Shown here one piece after another: positions 1 through 9,729 of a stretch of 64,000 nucleotides of DNA (position 1 is the stretch's first letter; the number at the start of each line of letters is the position of its first letter). Origin of the DNA: Oceanobacillus sojae. Lineage in GTDB: Bacteria > Bacillota > Bacilli > Bacillales > Amphibacillaceae. A program made the position numbers and the translations under genes. The notes under the pieces were generated by a model, which saw only the letters and a program-made list of their open reading frames with translations, was not told where the DNA came from and did no database searches. The DNA is taken from positions 238,336 through 302,335 of the forward strand of contig NZ_BJYM01000004.1 of the NCBI RefSeq assembly GCF_007991515.1, given 5' to 3'.

Positions 1-563
1 TCACGGGCATTTAATTTACCCAATGCTGATTTTAACAGTGATTTATCAACATTCGATTCAATACTTTTTGTAATAATATCCTCTTCCGTCCCAAGCACAT
101 CCGATAATAGGAGTTCATTGCCATCCCAATCAATATTCAGTGGTTCATCAAAGGAAACCTCTGTCTTTAATTTATTCGTTCTGCGCAAATACATGAGGAT
201 TTCATTTTCAATACAGCGAGATGCATATGTTGCCAATTTAATCTTTTTTTCTGGATTAAAAGTATTTACAGCTTTAATTAATCCAATTGTTCCTATACTG
301 ATCAAATCTTCAATATTGATTCCTGTATTTTCAAATTTCCTAGAAATATAAACCACTAATCTCAGATTTCTTTCAATTAACATAGATCTTGCAGCCTGAT
401 CTCCTTTAGGAAGTTTTTTTAACAGTTCATGTTCTTCCTGTTTTGACAAAGGTGGCGGCAATGCCTCACTCCCGCCAATATAGTAGATTTCCTTTGGCTT
501 TAACCCAATCTTTCGCAGAAATTGATACCAGCGTAATTTTAATTTAAATTTCCAAACAGACAC
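1..563 (-). CDS. sigE: RNA polymerase sporulation sigma factor SigE (3' part missing)
   Basis: Mother-cell sigma factor that drives early sporulation genes after asymmetric division. It is made as pro-SigE and cleaved by SpoIIGA. The reverse-strand translation from a GTG at 563 reads [12 protein letters not shown] and continues with [18 protein letters not shown], then [18 protein letters not shown] (region 2.1-2.2) and the region 2.3-2.4 stretch [19 protein letters not shown]; these are characteristic of SigE rather than other sigma factors. The GTG start is supported by an AAAGGAG ribosome site about 8 nt upstream. The hydrophobic/basic N-terminus is the pro-sequence. The gene runs off the window at base 1, so the region 4 helix-turn-helix is not seen. 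It lies 15 bp after spoIIGA, the spoIIG operon arrangement. Confidence 0.97.
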   Translation of the reverse strand, partial: MSVWKFKLKLRWYQFLRKIGLKPKEIYYIGGSEALPPPLSKQEEHELLKKLPKGDQAARSMLIERNLRLVVYISRKFENTGINIEDLISIGTIGLIKAVNTFNPEKKIKLATYASRCIENEILMYLRRTNKLKTEVSFDEPLNIDWDGNELLLSDVLGTEEDIITKSIESNVDKSLLKSALGKLNAR

Positions 564-578
564 TTGACGCACTCTCCT

Positions 579-1499
579 TTATGCAGATTGTATAATAGAT
601 TGCTTAATCACAAGGGGATGCAACAGACAATGATATTGTCCATCTCTTTCCAGTTCCCCAAATTGAATTCCAATTAATACATTTGCCGTCTGTAAAACAT
701 CATTATTATAAAAAATAGTCAGCTCCTCAGCCCTGATTGCCAGCATAAAAGAATGTGCTCCATCAACTCCCTGATACGGAATCATATGCAGTTTATCCTC
801 CCACTTCTTTGGCAGCTGTTCAAAATCAAGAGTCTCCTTAACCTGTTGCAGCTCTTCCCATTCTTTTTCATCAAACCACTGCTTTAAAAATGGCCGGTCA
901 CAAATAACTACAGGCTGTTTGGTTAGGGGGTCAATCAACTGATTTCCACTATCAATGTAGCCGACAGATTCAAAAGACTGATGATTCATCGTCAATATAA
1001 CCTTATGCATCTCATCATATTTCACTTGCTCCCCCACATGCTCGTCCATTCTTCGCTTTGTGAAATACCAGATAATTGGAAAACATGTTATAACAAATAA
1101 CCAGCTGACAGGATCTCCATAGCCTTGATTAAAAGTAATAACGCCCTCTAGCGAAACAGTGACCGGACGCTGGAGGAAAAAGTGAATCGCCATTAATCCT
1201 CCCCCAATTGCAAAGGATACGAAATAAAAGAGCAATGACAGTTTAATAAAGCGATATAGACTTTTAAATCCGAATGTACTAAAAATGATGAGAAAAGAAT
1301 AAATTAGCTTACCGACAACATGATTAAAAAATGAATTTGGATATAAAATTGTCAGTGGAACAATGCATGAAGCAATAAACGCACCAATAAATAAACGAAT
1401 CTTTTTTGCTGGACTTCGGGCAAGTAGCTGTACAAGCATCAGCAGCATTAAATCCACCATAAAATTTAATGTCCAAATTACGTCTAAATAAATAGACAA
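579..1499 (-). CDS. spoIIGA: Sporulation sigma-E factor processing peptidase SpoIIGA
   Basis: Membrane-embedded aspartic protease that removes the pro-sequence of SigE in response to the forespore signal SpoIIR. The N-terminal half has about five hydrophobic segments; the C-terminal half carries the catalytic aspartate motif YIDSGNQLIDP, and a later IPYQGVDG segment matches the family. I place the start at the TTG at 1499 (protein begins SIYLDVIW after the initiator), because an AGGGGGGTG ribosome site sits about 9 nt upstream and the resulting 306 residues match the usual length near 309. An in-frame extension to 1616 would overlap the promoter. First gene of the spoIIGA-sigE operon, directly downstream of ftsZ; the genes lying between them in B. 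subtilis are absent. Confidence 0.95.
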   Translation of the reverse strand: MSIYLDVIWTLNFMVDLMLLMLVQLLARSPAKKIRLFIGAFIASCIVPLTILYPNSFFNHVVGKLIYSFLIIFSTFGFKSLYRFIKLSLLFYFVSFAIGGGLMAIHFFLQRPVTVSLEGVITFNQGYGDPVSWLFVITCFPIIWYFTKRRMDEHVGEQVKYDEMHKVILTMNHQSFESVGYIDSGNQLIDPLTKQPVVICDRPFLKQWFDEKEWEELQQVKETLDFEQLPKKWEDKLHMIPYQGVDGAHSFMLAIRAEELTIFYNNDVLQTANVLIGIQFGELERDGQYHCLLHPLVIKQSIIQSA

Positions 1500-1605
1500 T
1501 CTTTGCTGCACCCCCCTAAAATGTTGCTGATTGCCAGTGAAAAAATTACCTTCCATATGCTTTTTGAATATATTTTTAAATAGATAGGAAGTAATGTATG
1601 ATGAA

Positions 1606-1638
1606 AGTATAGACAATTGAAAAAGAAAAGTCTGTCAA
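1606..1638 (-). promoter_or_regulatory. Candidate spoIIG promoter, sigma-A type with 21-bp spacer
   Basis: On the minus strand there is a perfect -35 TTGACA (1638-1633) and a -10 TATACT (1611-1606), separated by 21 nt instead of 17. The B. subtilis spoIIG promoter is known for consensus-like hexamers with an overlong spacer (22 bp) that makes it depend on Spo0A~P. The match in position and architecture supports the same control here. Spo0A-box-like sequences overlap the -35 but are imperfect. It lies about 107 bp before the spoIIGA start; the rest of the 1500-1862 gap shows nothing else. Confidence 0.6.
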
Positions 1639-1862
1639 TTCTTGTATGCAAAATTAAGCTATTTAGCACTTATTCTTAGAGTTAATGTCTAATGATTTTA
1701 GAAGGTAGTGGAGAGGCCTTATCAGCAGCCTTTATGACAGGATATAAGGAAAATAATTTTATAATTTGCTTTGCTAAATGCAAAAATATTATTAAATCAG
1801 GAACGTTTACTTTGTGTCCAAGGATATAGAGCATTTTAACTTTCTGTTTGGTTCTCAAAATC

Positions 1863-1908
1863 AAAAAAGCTCTGTGCTGGAGGATTTTCTCCAGCACAGA
1901 GCTTTTTA
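1863..1908 (-). terminator. Intrinsic terminator downstream of ftsZ
   Basis: A perfect 15-bp inverted repeat (AGCTCTGTGCTGGAG and its complement, loop of 6) is flanked by A-runs and T-runs on both sides, so it could work in both directions. It lies 16 bp after the ftsZ stop and separates ftsAZ from the spoIIG operon. Confidence 0.9.
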
Positions 1909-1923
1909 TCTCATATTTACATC

Positions 1924-3081
1924 TTAACGATTACGATTGCGATTTCTCAGGAAAGTCGGGATATCTAACTCTTCTTCCTCTGGACGAGGCTTAGAAGGTG
2001 ATGGATTGGAAGTTTCTCTTTCCCTGACAGGATGATTTGATTCATTTGATTGTTTCGCAGCAGCCTGCTGTGTTTGTCCTATATTTGGACGCTGTTGTTT
2101 TTGACGGGCATCTGCCTTTGGTTGTGCATTTTCATCAAAACCTGTAGCAATTACTGTTACAACAATCTCGTCATTAAGATTTTCATTAATAACAGAACCA
2201 AAAATTACATTAACTTCCTGATCGGCAGCAGAAGTAACTAAATCTGCTGCTTCCTGTACTTCATACAGACTTAAGTTTGTACCACCAGTGATATTCATTA
2301 AAATACCATGTGCTCCATCAATGGAAGTCTCCAGTAACGGAGAAGAAATTGCTTTTTTAGCAGCTTCTGTTGCTCTTGTTTCTCCAGTTGCAATACCAAT
2401 ACCCATTAATGCTGAACCTTTATCATACATAATCGTTTTCACGTCAGCAAAGTCAACGTTAATAAGACCTGGTTTTGCAATCAAGTCTGAAATGCCTTGT
2501 ACACCTTGGCGAAGCACATTATCTGCTTCACGGAATGCTTCGAGCATTGGAGTGTTTTTATCGACAATCTCCAGCAAACGATCATTTGGAATCACGATTA
2601 ATGTATCCACACTTCCTTTAAGTGTATCGATACCGGAAATTGCCTGCGTTGATCTTCTTCTTCCTTCAAAGGAAAATGGACGGGTAACAACGCCGACAGT
2701 CAATGCACCTAAATCTTTAGCTACCTGTGCAATAACTGGAGCTGCACCTGTTCCTGTACCGCCGCCCATTCCTGCAGTAACAAAAACCATATCCGCTCCT
2801 TTTAATACTTCTTCCAGCTGCTCTTTACTTTCTTCTGCCGCTTTCTTTCCTACTTCCGGGTTGGCACCAGCACCAAGACCGCGGGTTAATTTTCCTCCAA
2901 TTTGTATCTTGGATTCAGCTTTGGAAAGATTTAAGGCTTGGGAATCTGTATTTACCGCGATAAATTCAACGCCCTCTACACCATGCTCAATCATACGGTT
3001 AACGGCATTATTTCCGCCGCCGCCAACTCCAATAACTTTTATCGTTGCTAATTCTTCCATGTTTGTATCAAAATCTAACAT
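1924..3081 (-). CDS. ftsZ: Cell division protein FtsZ
   Basis: Tubulin-like GTPase that polymerises into the cytokinetic Z-ring and recruits the divisome through FtsA. The protein starts [18 protein letters not shown] and has the GTP-binding glycine loop [12 protein letters not shown] near residue 105, the T7-loop aspartates ([11 protein letters not shown]), a Gln/Asn-rich linker and the conserved C-terminal peptide [14 protein letters not shown] that binds FtsA and other partners. The start at 3081 has an AGGAGG site and gives 385 residues, the usual length; an in-frame extension to 3150 would overlap the end of ftsA and is unlikely. ftsA ends 65 bp upstream, so the two are probably co-transcribed. 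Confidence 0.98.
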   Translation of the reverse strand: MLDFDTNMEELATIKVIGVGGGGNNAVNRMIEHGVEGVEFIAVNTDSQALNLSKAESKIQIGGKLTRGLGAGANPEVGKKAAEESKEQLEEVLKGADMVFVTAGMGGGTGTGAAPVIAQVAKDLGALTVGVVTRPFSFEGRRRSTQAISGIDTLKGSVDTLIVIPNDRLLEIVDKNTPMLEAFREADNVLRQGVQGISDLIAKPGLINVDFADVKTIMYDKGSALMGIGIATGETRATEAAKKAISSPLLETSIDGAHGILMNITGGTNLSLYEVQEAADLVTSAADQEVNVIFGSVINENLNDEIVVTVIATGFDENAQPKADARQKQQRPNIGQTQQAAAKQSNESNHPVRERETSNPSPSKPRPEEEELDIPTFLRNRNRNR

Positions 3082-3146
3082 ATTATGGTTTCCTCCTAGT
3101 CTACTAATTACGAACAATTTCCGATATAAACTTCTGCTGGCAGAAA

Positions 3147-4433
3147 TCAATCAAAGAAATATTTGAATAGATTAGCAAATCCTGATTCTTTCTTCTTGTC
3201 TTTTTTCTTTTCTTTCTTTTCACTTGCAGGTCTGGACTGCTTTACCTGCCGCTGTTCACCTTCATCTCCCACTGCCACTGCAGGATACAATTCTTTCCCC
3301 TGAATTTTAGCGTTACGATAAGCAAACTGTAAGATACCGACACCAGATGTAAATTGTGCTTCTCTGACGCCAATATAGTCTGGAATAGCTACACGAACAT
3401 TGGAGTAAAATAAATCCTGTGCCAGCTCTAAACTTCCAGGCATTGCAATGGTGCCACCTGTTAATACAAATCCGCCAGGTAATTCCTGATATCCCATTTT
3501 TCGAATTTCCCTATCAACATAAGTGTATATTTCTTCTAATCTGGCTTCAATCATATCAGCTAATTGAAGTTGATTAAATACTTGTTTCTGATTACTTCCA
3601 ATAGTTGTTACTTCAAAAGTTTCTTCTTCAGAAGCATCGTTGTAAAATGCATATCCATAATTTAATTTGATTTGTTCTGCTTCTTCTGTAGAGATACGCA
3701 AACCGATTGATAAGTCTTTGGTTATATTATCTCCGCCTAAATTGATTACGCTTGTCGCAGCCAGATGATCATTTTCAAATACAGATACTGTTGTACATCC
3801 GCCACCAATATCAATAAGGGCTGAGCCCATATTCATCTCATCCTTTGATAAGGCTACTGTACCAGCTGCGAGCGGCTGAAGACAAATATCTGAGACTTCT
3901 AGATTAGCACGCTCTACACATTTCAGGATATTATGAAGAATTGTCTTAGAGCAAGTGATAATTGTTCCTTCCATTTCCAAACGGACACCAATCATTCCTC
4001 TGGGATCTGTAATTTCATCCAATCCATCCACAATAAATTGTTTTGGAATAACATCAATAATTTCCCGTTCCGGGGGAATGGATATTACTTGAGCTCCGTC
4101 AATCACTCTAGTTACATCTTCATCATTAATTTCACGATTCTCACTTTGCACAGCTACTACGCCATGACACGACTGAAGCTGAATATGATGGCCGTTTACA
4201 CCTACTACAACACGGTTAATTTCCATACCAACCATTCTTTCAGCCTGCTCGACTGCACTTCTGATAGAATGAACAGTCTGGTCGATATCAACAATAGCAC
4301 CCTTCTTCATTCCATTTGATGCTGCAGTTCCTACTCCAATAATATTTAAAGAGTCATGTTGTACTTCTCCAATAATTACTTTTATAGTATTTGTCCCAAT
4401 ATCAAGACTAACTAATATTTCACTGTTGTTCAA
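3147..4433 (-). CDS. ftsA: Cell division protein FtsA
   Basis: Actin-like ATPase that tethers FtsZ filaments to the membrane and recruits later division proteins. The actin-fold phosphate loops are visible ([15 protein letters not shown] near residue 9; [11 protein letters not shown] near 205; [13 protein letters not shown] near 330), as is a C-terminal amphipathic helix [11 protein letters not shown] after a lysine-rich linker. Initiation is at a TTG (4433-4431) with a strong GGAGGTG about 9 nt upstream. The 428 residues are typical. An inverted repeat sits just upstream of the ribosome site. The B. subtilis genes ylxW, ylxX and sbp that precede ftsA are absent. Confidence 0.97.
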   Translation of the reverse strand: MNNSEILVSLDIGTNTIKVIIGEVQHDSLNIIGVGTAASNGMKKGAIVDIDQTVHSIRSAVEQAERMVGMEINRVVVGVNGHHIQLQSCHGVVAVQSENREINDEDVTRVIDGAQVISIPPEREIIDVIPKQFIVDGLDEITDPRGMIGVRLEMEGTIITCSKTILHNILKCVERANLEVSDICLQPLAAGTVALSKDEMNMGSALIDIGGGCTTVSVFENDHLAATSVINLGGDNITKDLSIGLRISTEEAEQIKLNYGYAFYNDASEEETFEVTTIGSNQKQVFNQLQLADMIEARLEEIYTYVDREIRKMGYQELPGGFVLTGGTIAMPGSLELAQDLFYSNVRVAIPDYIGVREAQFTSGVGILQFAYRNAKIQGKELYPAVAVGDEGEQRQVKQSRPASEKKEKKKDKKKESGFANLFKYFFD

Positions 4434-4449
4434 AAAAGAGCACCTCCTC

Positions 4450-4476
4450 GTAAAAATATGCCTGTGATATTTTTAC
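4450..4476 (-). repeat. 10-bp perfect inverted repeat in the ftsA leader
   Basis: GTAAAAATAT at 4450-4459 and its exact complement ATATTTTTAC at 4467-4476 flank a 7-nt spacer. The repeat lies 1-2 bp upstream of the ftsA ribosome site. With no U-run after it, it does not look like a terminator; it could be a leader hairpin or an operator. Function is unknown. Confidence 0.6.
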
Positions 4477-4630
4477 TGCCACGTTATCCTTTGTATAGTC
4501 TTTAATTCTAAAAGAAAATGAATAAAAAATAAACATATTTTATGCTTATTTTTTCAAGTAACCTATTTCTATAAAAATCGACAGTATACCATTCGTAAAA
4601 AAAGGATGATATATGACTTTATTCTGCAAA

Positions 4631-5449
4631 TTATTCATTTCCTGTTTCTTCATCTTCTTCCATATCGTCTTCGATATCTACTTCTTCCATCTCATCTTTT
4701 TGGAAGGATTCAAAATAGACGCCGACCCCAATATGAATTATACCACTATCTCCCTCTTCAAGCTGAGAAACAATTGACGGGTAGTAATCCAATTTATCAA
4801 ACATTTGGTCCGCTTTACCCTGTACCAGATAACCATCACTCATATATAGTGTAATAAGTGAGGCTTTTTCATCTGTATCTGAATCATTCCGTTCAACTTC
4901 AGAAATCATATTAAAAATACTCGGACGAACATCCTTCATTTCTCCGGCCAGCTCTGTTAATTGCTCTTCATTAAATCCTGCCATTAATGGAGCATTGCTT
5001 AGAGAATCCTGTGCATTTTGCTGGATAACTTGGCCGTCCGCCAGAACTGGATAATACTCCCTGCCCTCCTGGATATAACCAAGAACAGGCTGCTCCTCCA
5101 CCTCAATTACTACAGTACGGGGAAAGCTTCGGGTAATAGATGCTTGTTCAATGACAGGATCATCTTCTATTTTTAATGCAGCAGAAGATGCATTCATAGA
5201 CCAAATATTTGATCCTTCTGTTAAGCCCGATTCATCTATTATGTACTCATCCGTTAAAAATATATTACCGTTTACTTCAATCGACCGTATCTCACTCAAT
5301 GGAGATTGTAAATAAACAATAATAGCAATGAGAAAGAAAAATATAGATAGATAAAATATTAATCGCCTGTTTGCTTTTTTCTTTCTAGCTTGTTTCAACT
5401 TTGGGATTCGATCCTCAATAGAAACGATATTTTTATCACTCATCTCCAT
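4631..5449 (-). CDS. divIB: Cell division protein DivIB/FtsQ
   Basis: Bitopic divisome protein that forms a complex with FtsL and DivIC at the septum and controls septal peptidoglycan synthesis. A basic cytoplasmic N-terminus (about residues 1-28) is followed by one membrane segment (LIFYLSIFFFLIAIIVYL), a POTRA domain beginning at IRSIEVNGN, the FtsQ beta domain, and a strongly acidic tail (MEEVDIEDDMEEDEE). The 272 residues fit the family. A second ATG at 5443 has better spacing from the ribosome site and may be the true start. The upstream neighbour is spoVE, not murB as in B. subtilis. Confidence 0.93.
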   Translation of the reverse strand: MEMSDKNIVSIEDRIPKLKQARKKKANRRLIFYLSIFFFLIAIIVYLQSPLSEIRSIEVNGNIFLTDEYIIDESGLTEGSNIWSMNASSAALKIEDDPVIEQASITRSFPRTVVIEVEEQPVLGYIQEGREYYPVLADGQVIQQNAQDSLSNAPLMAGFNEEQLTELAGEMKDVRPSIFNMISEVERNDSDTDEKASLITLYMSDGYLVQGKADQMFDKLDYYPSIVSQLEEGDSGIIHIGVGVYFESFQKDEMEEVDIEDDMEEDEETGNE

Positions 5450-5742
5450 TTCTTCCTTTACCCATTATTTTCAGAGAATAAAACTGTATGAGTCCATTCC
5501 CTCGTATTTACAAAAATTATATCACAAATTAAGGTGCTACACGTAGTTGACTTCGATTGTTTATAAAGTTTTTTCCTTTTTTTTAGAAAAACTCTAGCAG
5601 ATCCAGCTAAAAAACAAGAATTGCAGCGTTGTAACGTGAAATCTTTAGTAGATTATCTATAAATAATAATCCACACAAAACAATTTTCTAACCGAAAAAA
5701 CGATTTGTTCAAAACTGTAACTGAAATGAAAGTATAACTATG

Positions 5743-5901
5743 ATTATGAAGCTGGCTGACGAAGGAAAAACATGGAGACTCTTGTGGGAAAGTGCAAAAA
5801 ACGTTGTCCCAGCACTGAAATGACATACGCTTTGCATCGAGGAAATGAGTTTGTGACCGGCGGAAACATATTATTTTCCGCCGCTTAAGGTTACTCATCC
5901 T
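5743..5901. repeat. Dispersed Bacillaceae-type intergenic repeat (GACTC-TGTGGGAA family), copy 1
   Basis: The stretch contains GGAGACTCTTGTGGGAA, echoing the copy at 15021-15157 (GTAGACTCCTATGGGAA), and a 9-bp hairpin CGGCGGAAA/TTTCCGCCG (5858-5883). It fills most of the 531-bp space between spoVE and divIB where murG and murB lie in B. subtilis. A 96-codon frame across it has no ribosome site and no protein-like composition. The flanks (5450-5742, 5902-5980) hold nothing I recognise. Confidence 0.5.
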
Positions 5902-5980
5902 GCAATAATCTGCAAAATCACCTGATGATATCTGATTTATCATCGATAAATTTTAATGCAGATTCTTATTTCCTAATAGT

Positions 5981-7117
5981 TTAAATGATTGGTTTCGTAC
6001 TTTTCTCCATACTTTTGGCATGTCTGCTGATACTTAGCAGAATACCTACTGCACAGAGAGTCAAGGTTAACGAAGAACCCCCATAGCTGAGAAAAGGAAG
6101 TGTAATTCCTGTAACTGGAATCAATCCTATAACAACACTAATGTTAATCATCGCTTGTAACGCCAGCATACCTGCTACTCCAATTGCTAACAGTCTGCTA
6201 AATAAATCCGGTGCTTCAATTGCAATTTTAATTCCTCTCCATAATAACAGAAAAAACAATAGAATAGTTGTACAACCTCCAATTAAACCTAATTCTTCAC
6301 CAATTATAGAAAAAATAAAATCAGTCTGCGGTTCAGGAAGATAAAAATATTTTTGCAAGCTATTACCTAACCCCAGTCCCATCAGCCCCCCTGGTCCAAT
6401 AGCATAGAGAGATTGAATAATTTGAAATCCATGCCCTAAAGGATCCTCCCATGGATTCAAAAAAGCTAAAATCCGGTTAATCCTGTAAGGAGCAGAAGCT
6501 ATCAATCCAATAAATCCGAGTACTCCAATACCTGCTAATCCAAAGAAATGGGACAGCCTGGCTCCGGCTACAAAAAGCATAATCATGCATGTAAGCACAA
6601 GTACCATTCCTGTACCTAAATCAGGCTGAAGCATAATTAGACCGAATGCTGTAAAAATTAAAAGCAGACACGGTAAGAACCCCTTTTTAAAAGAAGTAAT
6701 ATATTTTTGATGGTCAGACAAAATAGATGCCAGAAAAATGATTAGTCCCAGTTTCATAAATTCAGATGGCTGAATACTGAATGCACCGATGCCAATCCAG
6801 CTTTGTGCTCCTCCGCGAACCATTCCAATTCCCGGAATTAGTACAAGTATAAGCAGAGCAAAGCAAGCAAATAGTAATATTTTTGCATACTTTTTCCACA
6901 TATAATAGGGAAAATAAGAAATAACAATCATCCCAATAAATCCGATTCCAGCAAATAAAAGCTGTCGTTTCAAGTAATAAAATGAATCATTAAACTTATA
7001 CTCTGACCAGATATAAGATGAACTATAAACCATCAGCATACCCAGACATAATAGGATTACAATTATTCCAAATAATATTTTATCCACTTTATTTTGATTT
7101 TGAATGAATTTATGCAA
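5981..7117 (-). CDS. spoVE: Stage V sporulation protein E, SEDS-family peptidoglycan glycosyltransferase
   Basis: Polytopic SEDS protein (FtsW/RodA family) that polymerises glycan strands of the spore cortex together with SpoVD. About ten hydrophobic segments are visible along with the family signatures SIQPSEFMKLGLI, PDLGTGMV, the PWEDPLGHGFQIIQS loop, PEPQTDFIFSIIGEELG and LPFLSYGGSS. It is separate from the vegetative ftsW at 46634-47818. Its place after murD in the dcw cluster and its close match in motif wording identify it as SpoVE. Initiation is at a TTG (7117) behind AAGGGG; 378 residues. The 128-bp gap to murD contains nothing notable. Confidence 0.93.
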   Translation of the reverse strand: MHKFIQNQNKVDKILFGIIVILLCLGMLMVYSSSYIWSEYKFNDSFYYLKRQLLFAGIGFIGMIVISYFPYYMWKKYAKILLFACFALLILVLIPGIGMVRGGAQSWIGIGAFSIQPSEFMKLGLIIFLASILSDHQKYITSFKKGFLPCLLLIFTAFGLIMLQPDLGTGMVLVLTCMIMLFVAGARLSHFFGLAGIGVLGFIGLIASAPYRINRILAFLNPWEDPLGHGFQIIQSLYAIGPGGLMGLGLGNSLQKYFYLPEPQTDFIFSIIGEELGLIGGCTTILLFFLLLWRGIKIAIEAPDLFSRLLAIGVAGMLALQAMINISVVIGLIPVTGITLPFLSYGGSSLTLTLCAVGILLSISRHAKSMEKSTKPII

Positions 7118-7245
7118 AAATACCCCTTCTTTCCATGAAATTAAACTTTGGAAATAGGGGCATTTTTAAATATGCTATTAACTAATCGGCTTGTCCGAAT
7201 TTGTTTATTATTGTTATTTCAGATCCATTAATTTGCTCAAGCCCC

Positions 7246-8595
7246 TTAGTTTATTGTATGAACGGCTTGGACAAATATGTCTCCTCTTTCTTCAAATGTT
7301 TTATACTGATCCCAGCTTGCGCATGCAGGAGAGAGCAACAGAATATCTCCTGCATCTGTTAATGCAAATCCGATCTTTGCAGCATCATCAACACCTTCTG
7401 CATGCTTTATTACCTGGACGCCAGCCTCTCTTCCTATACGTTCTAATTTTGAAGCAGTCTCTCCAAATACAACCATTGCTTTTACATTTTTCAAATGAGG
7501 AATAAGTTCATCGAATTCATTCCCACGATCCAGCCCGCCTGCAAGCAGAACAATTCCTTTTTTAAAGGAATCCAGTGCTTTTTGAGTGGCTAATATATTC
7601 GTTGCTTTAGAATCATTGTAAACATAACGGTCTTGAATCATTCCAACAAACTCTAAACGATGCTTCACACCAGAAAAAGTTCTTAGGACATGCTGAATTC
7701 CTTCATTTGTTGCTCCATTTAGTTTTGCTGCTGCAACAGCTGCCAGGATATTCTCCAAATTATGCTTCCCGACCAGCACGATGTCTTCCAATGCAATAAT
7801 TGCTTCATCGAAAAAGCATACATGCGTTTCATTTGTCCAGGCACCTTCCTGTTGCAGGTTTTTGGTTACAGAAAACGGTATTTTTTTTGCATTTGTATGA
7901 GTCACTCTTTCTTTAAGAGTAGAGTCATCCGCATTATATACAAGATAGTCATCCGCCTGCTGATTTTTAAATATATTACATTTTGCATTTACATAGCTTT
8001 CCAGATCACCATGATAATCCAGATGAGCTTCAAAAATATTTAACAGCACTGCTGTAGTGGGACGGAATTCTGATATTCCCTGCAATTGAAAAGATGACAG
8101 CTCAATAACCATTTTTTCATCTACTTGCATTGTTTGTGCCACTTCTGTCGCTGCAATTCCAATATTGCCGGCAAGTTTCACATTGCAATCACTATATTTC
8201 AGCATCTCTGTAATTAACGTCGTAGTAGTTGTTTTCCCATTTGAACCAGTAATCCCTATGACTGGCTGTTGCGTTAAGTAAGACACAAGCTCTACTTCTG
8301 TGACTACAGGAATATTTCTCCTTATAGCTTCTGCGATAATCGGATGATCATAGCGGATGCCGGGATTTTTGACCACTACCTCTATCCCCCCTAAAACACT
8401 TAAAGGGTGAGAGCCAAGTACAAGGTGTGCTCCCTTTCTTTGAAGCTCCTGTACAGAATCATCGTCATAGGATGCCGCCTGATCATTCACTGTTACATCT
8501 TTACCACCGTCCAAAAGGACCCTGGCAGCAGCCGTACCGCTTCGAGCTAGCCCTAAGACAAGCACTGTTTCTGGAAATTGTTTCATTGTATTCAT
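7246..8595 (-). CDS. murD: UDP-N-acetylmuramoyl-L-alanine--D-glutamate ligase MurD
   Basis: Cytoplasmic Mur ligase that adds D-glutamate to UDP-MurNAc-L-Ala in peptidoglycan precursor synthesis. The N-terminal Rossmann domain (VLVLGLARSGTAAA), central ATP-binding loop GITGSNGKTTTTT (about residue 115), the YNDSKATN segment and LAGGLDRGN of the C-terminal domain are present; 449 residues is normal. Its ATG overlaps the mraY stop as TAATG, indicating translational coupling. The ribosome site GAGGTGG lies inside mraY. Confidence 0.97.
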   Translation of the reverse strand: MNTMKQFPETVLVLGLARSGTAAARVLLDGGKDVTVNDQAASYDDDSVQELQRKGAHLVLGSHPLSVLGGIEVVVKNPGIRYDHPIIAEAIRRNIPVVTEVELVSYLTQQPVIGITGSNGKTTTTTLITEMLKYSDCNVKLAGNIGIAATEVAQTMQVDEKMVIELSSFQLQGISEFRPTTAVLLNIFEAHLDYHGDLESYVNAKCNIFKNQQADDYLVYNADDSTLKERVTHTNAKKIPFSVTKNLQQEGAWTNETHVCFFDEAIIALEDIVLVGKHNLENILAAVAAAKLNGATNEGIQHVLRTFSGVKHRLEFVGMIQDRYVYNDSKATNILATQKALDSFKKGIVLLAGGLDRGNEFDELIPHLKNVKAMVVFGETASKLERIGREAGVQVIKHAEGVDDAAKIGFALTDAGDILLLSPACASWDQYKTFEERGDIFVQAVHTIN

Positions 8596-9575
8596 TACAT
8601 ACCCACCTCAATATAAATTGCAAGAATTGCAAATAGGAGACCAGCAAACCAGAACGTTGTAACGACTCTCCACTCAGACCATCCTACTAATTCATAATGG
8701 TGATGTAACGGACTCATTTTGAAAATACGCTTTCCAGTTGTTTTAAAGGAAATGACCTGGATAATTACGGATAACGTTTCAATGACAAACACACCGCCAA
8801 TAATAATTAATAAAATCTCCAGTTTCAAAAGTATTGCAATTGCCGCAATAGCTCCGCCTAGCGCCAATGAACCTGTATCTCCCATAAATACTTTGGCAGG
8901 GTGTGCATTAAATACTAAAAATCCCAGTAAAGCACCAACTACTGCTAAAGAAAAAACTGTTACCATATCGTTAGGCACGCCATACCATGCAATAATTGCA
9001 AAAGCACCGAATGCAATTGCGGCTGTACCAGCCAATAAACCATCTAATCCGTCTGTTAAGTTAACAGCATTGGAAGCTCCTACAAGCATTACAATAATAA
9101 GAATTGCATAGAACCAGCCAATATCAAATTGAAAGGATGTCCCCGGAATTGCAATCTCTGTTGAGAAATCTTGTCCGCGTAAAACAAAATAAAATATAAG
9201 TGCAATAATAATTTGCCCAAATAGCTTCTGTTTCGATGTTAATCCTAAGTTTCGTTTCATTGCTACTTTTATATAGTCATCTAAAAATCCTAATAGACCA
9301 TAGCCGAATAATACAAAAAGTAATAACCATAGTTCATAGCCTATTCCACTGTCCGTTCTCATTCCCATGATCAGTGATGTAATTACAATACTGAAAACTA
9401 TCATAATTCCGCCCATTGTCGGAGTTCCTGATTTCTTTTGATGAGATTCAGGGCCTTCTTCTCTAATACTTTGTCCAAACTTTAATCGTCTTAAAAAAGG
9501 GATAAAAATTGGAGATAGAAGAACTGTAATAAGAAACGCTACTGCGAGTGTAATTAATAAACCTGTAATATTCAT
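8595..9575 (-). CDS. mraY: Phospho-N-acetylmuramoyl-pentapeptide-transferase MraY
   Basis: Integral membrane enzyme that transfers phospho-MurNAc-pentapeptide to undecaprenyl phosphate, forming lipid I. Ten membrane segments are expected and seen. Diagnostic motifs: [10 protein letters not shown] (residues about 47-56), FLDDYIKV with the catalytic aspartates, [31 protein letters not shown] and SPLHHHYE (the HHH loop). 326 residues, family length. GAGGTGG precedes the ATG. Upstream on the transcript lie about 310 bp of repeat sequence separating it from murF. Confidence 0.98.
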   Translation of the reverse strand: MNITGLLITLAVAFLITVLLSPIFIPFLRRLKFGQSIREEGPESHQKKSGTPTMGGIMIVFSIVITSLIMGMRTDSGIGYELWLLLFVLFGYGLLGFLDDYIKVAMKRNLGLTSKQKLFGQIIIALIFYFVLRGQDFSTEIAIPGTSFQFDIGWFYAILIIVMLVGASNAVNLTDGLDGLLAGTAAIAFGAFAIIAWYGVPNDMVTVFSLAVVGALLGFLVFNAHPAKVFMGDTGSLALGGAIAAIAILLKLEILLIIIGGVFVIETLSVIIQVISFKTTGKRIFKMSPLHHHYELVGWSEWRVVTTFWFAGLLFAILAIYIEVGM

Positions 9576-9601
9576 TTTCTCTCCACCTCATTTGTAACCT
9601 T

Positions 9602-9718
9602 CTATAGGTGTGGTTAAAAAAACACGATAGAATCAGTGCAATTCTCATGGGTTTTGTTCTTTAACTCCCAAAATACCGCACTGATTCCATTTCCTGACTG
9701 TTTTAAACACGCCTATAA
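9602..9718. repeat. MITE-like inverted-repeat element between murF and mraY
   Basis: The element is bounded by imperfect terminal inverted repeats (TATAGGTGTGGTTAAAA at the left, complement of TATAGGCGTGTTTAAAA at the right, 15 of 17 matching) and contains a second, perfect 10-bp inner repeat GAATCAGTGC/GCACTGATTC (9630-9639, 9678-9687). At about 117 bp it could fold into one long hairpin. I saw only this copy in the window. Confidence 0.6.
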
Positions 9719-9729
9719 GATGTCTTTAA

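Noticed and set aside
1682..1897. 71-codon minus-strand frame between ftsZ and spoIIGA
   Set aside because: It begins inside the ftsZ terminator, has no ribosome site and no recognisable protein.
2288..3166. Long open frame of 292 codons on the plus strand opposite ftsZ
   Set aside because: It is antisense to a certain gene, has no ribosome site, and its length follows from the codon bias of ftsZ.
5653..5943. 96-codon minus-strand frame between spoVE and divIB, possible murG/murB remnant
   Set aside because: The translation has no MurG or MurB motif, is rich in Phe/Cys/Ser typical of random AT-rich sequence, and overlaps a dispersed repeat.
8719..9111. 130-codon plus-strand frame opposite mraY
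   Set aside because: Shadow of mraY; no ribosome site or recognisable protein.
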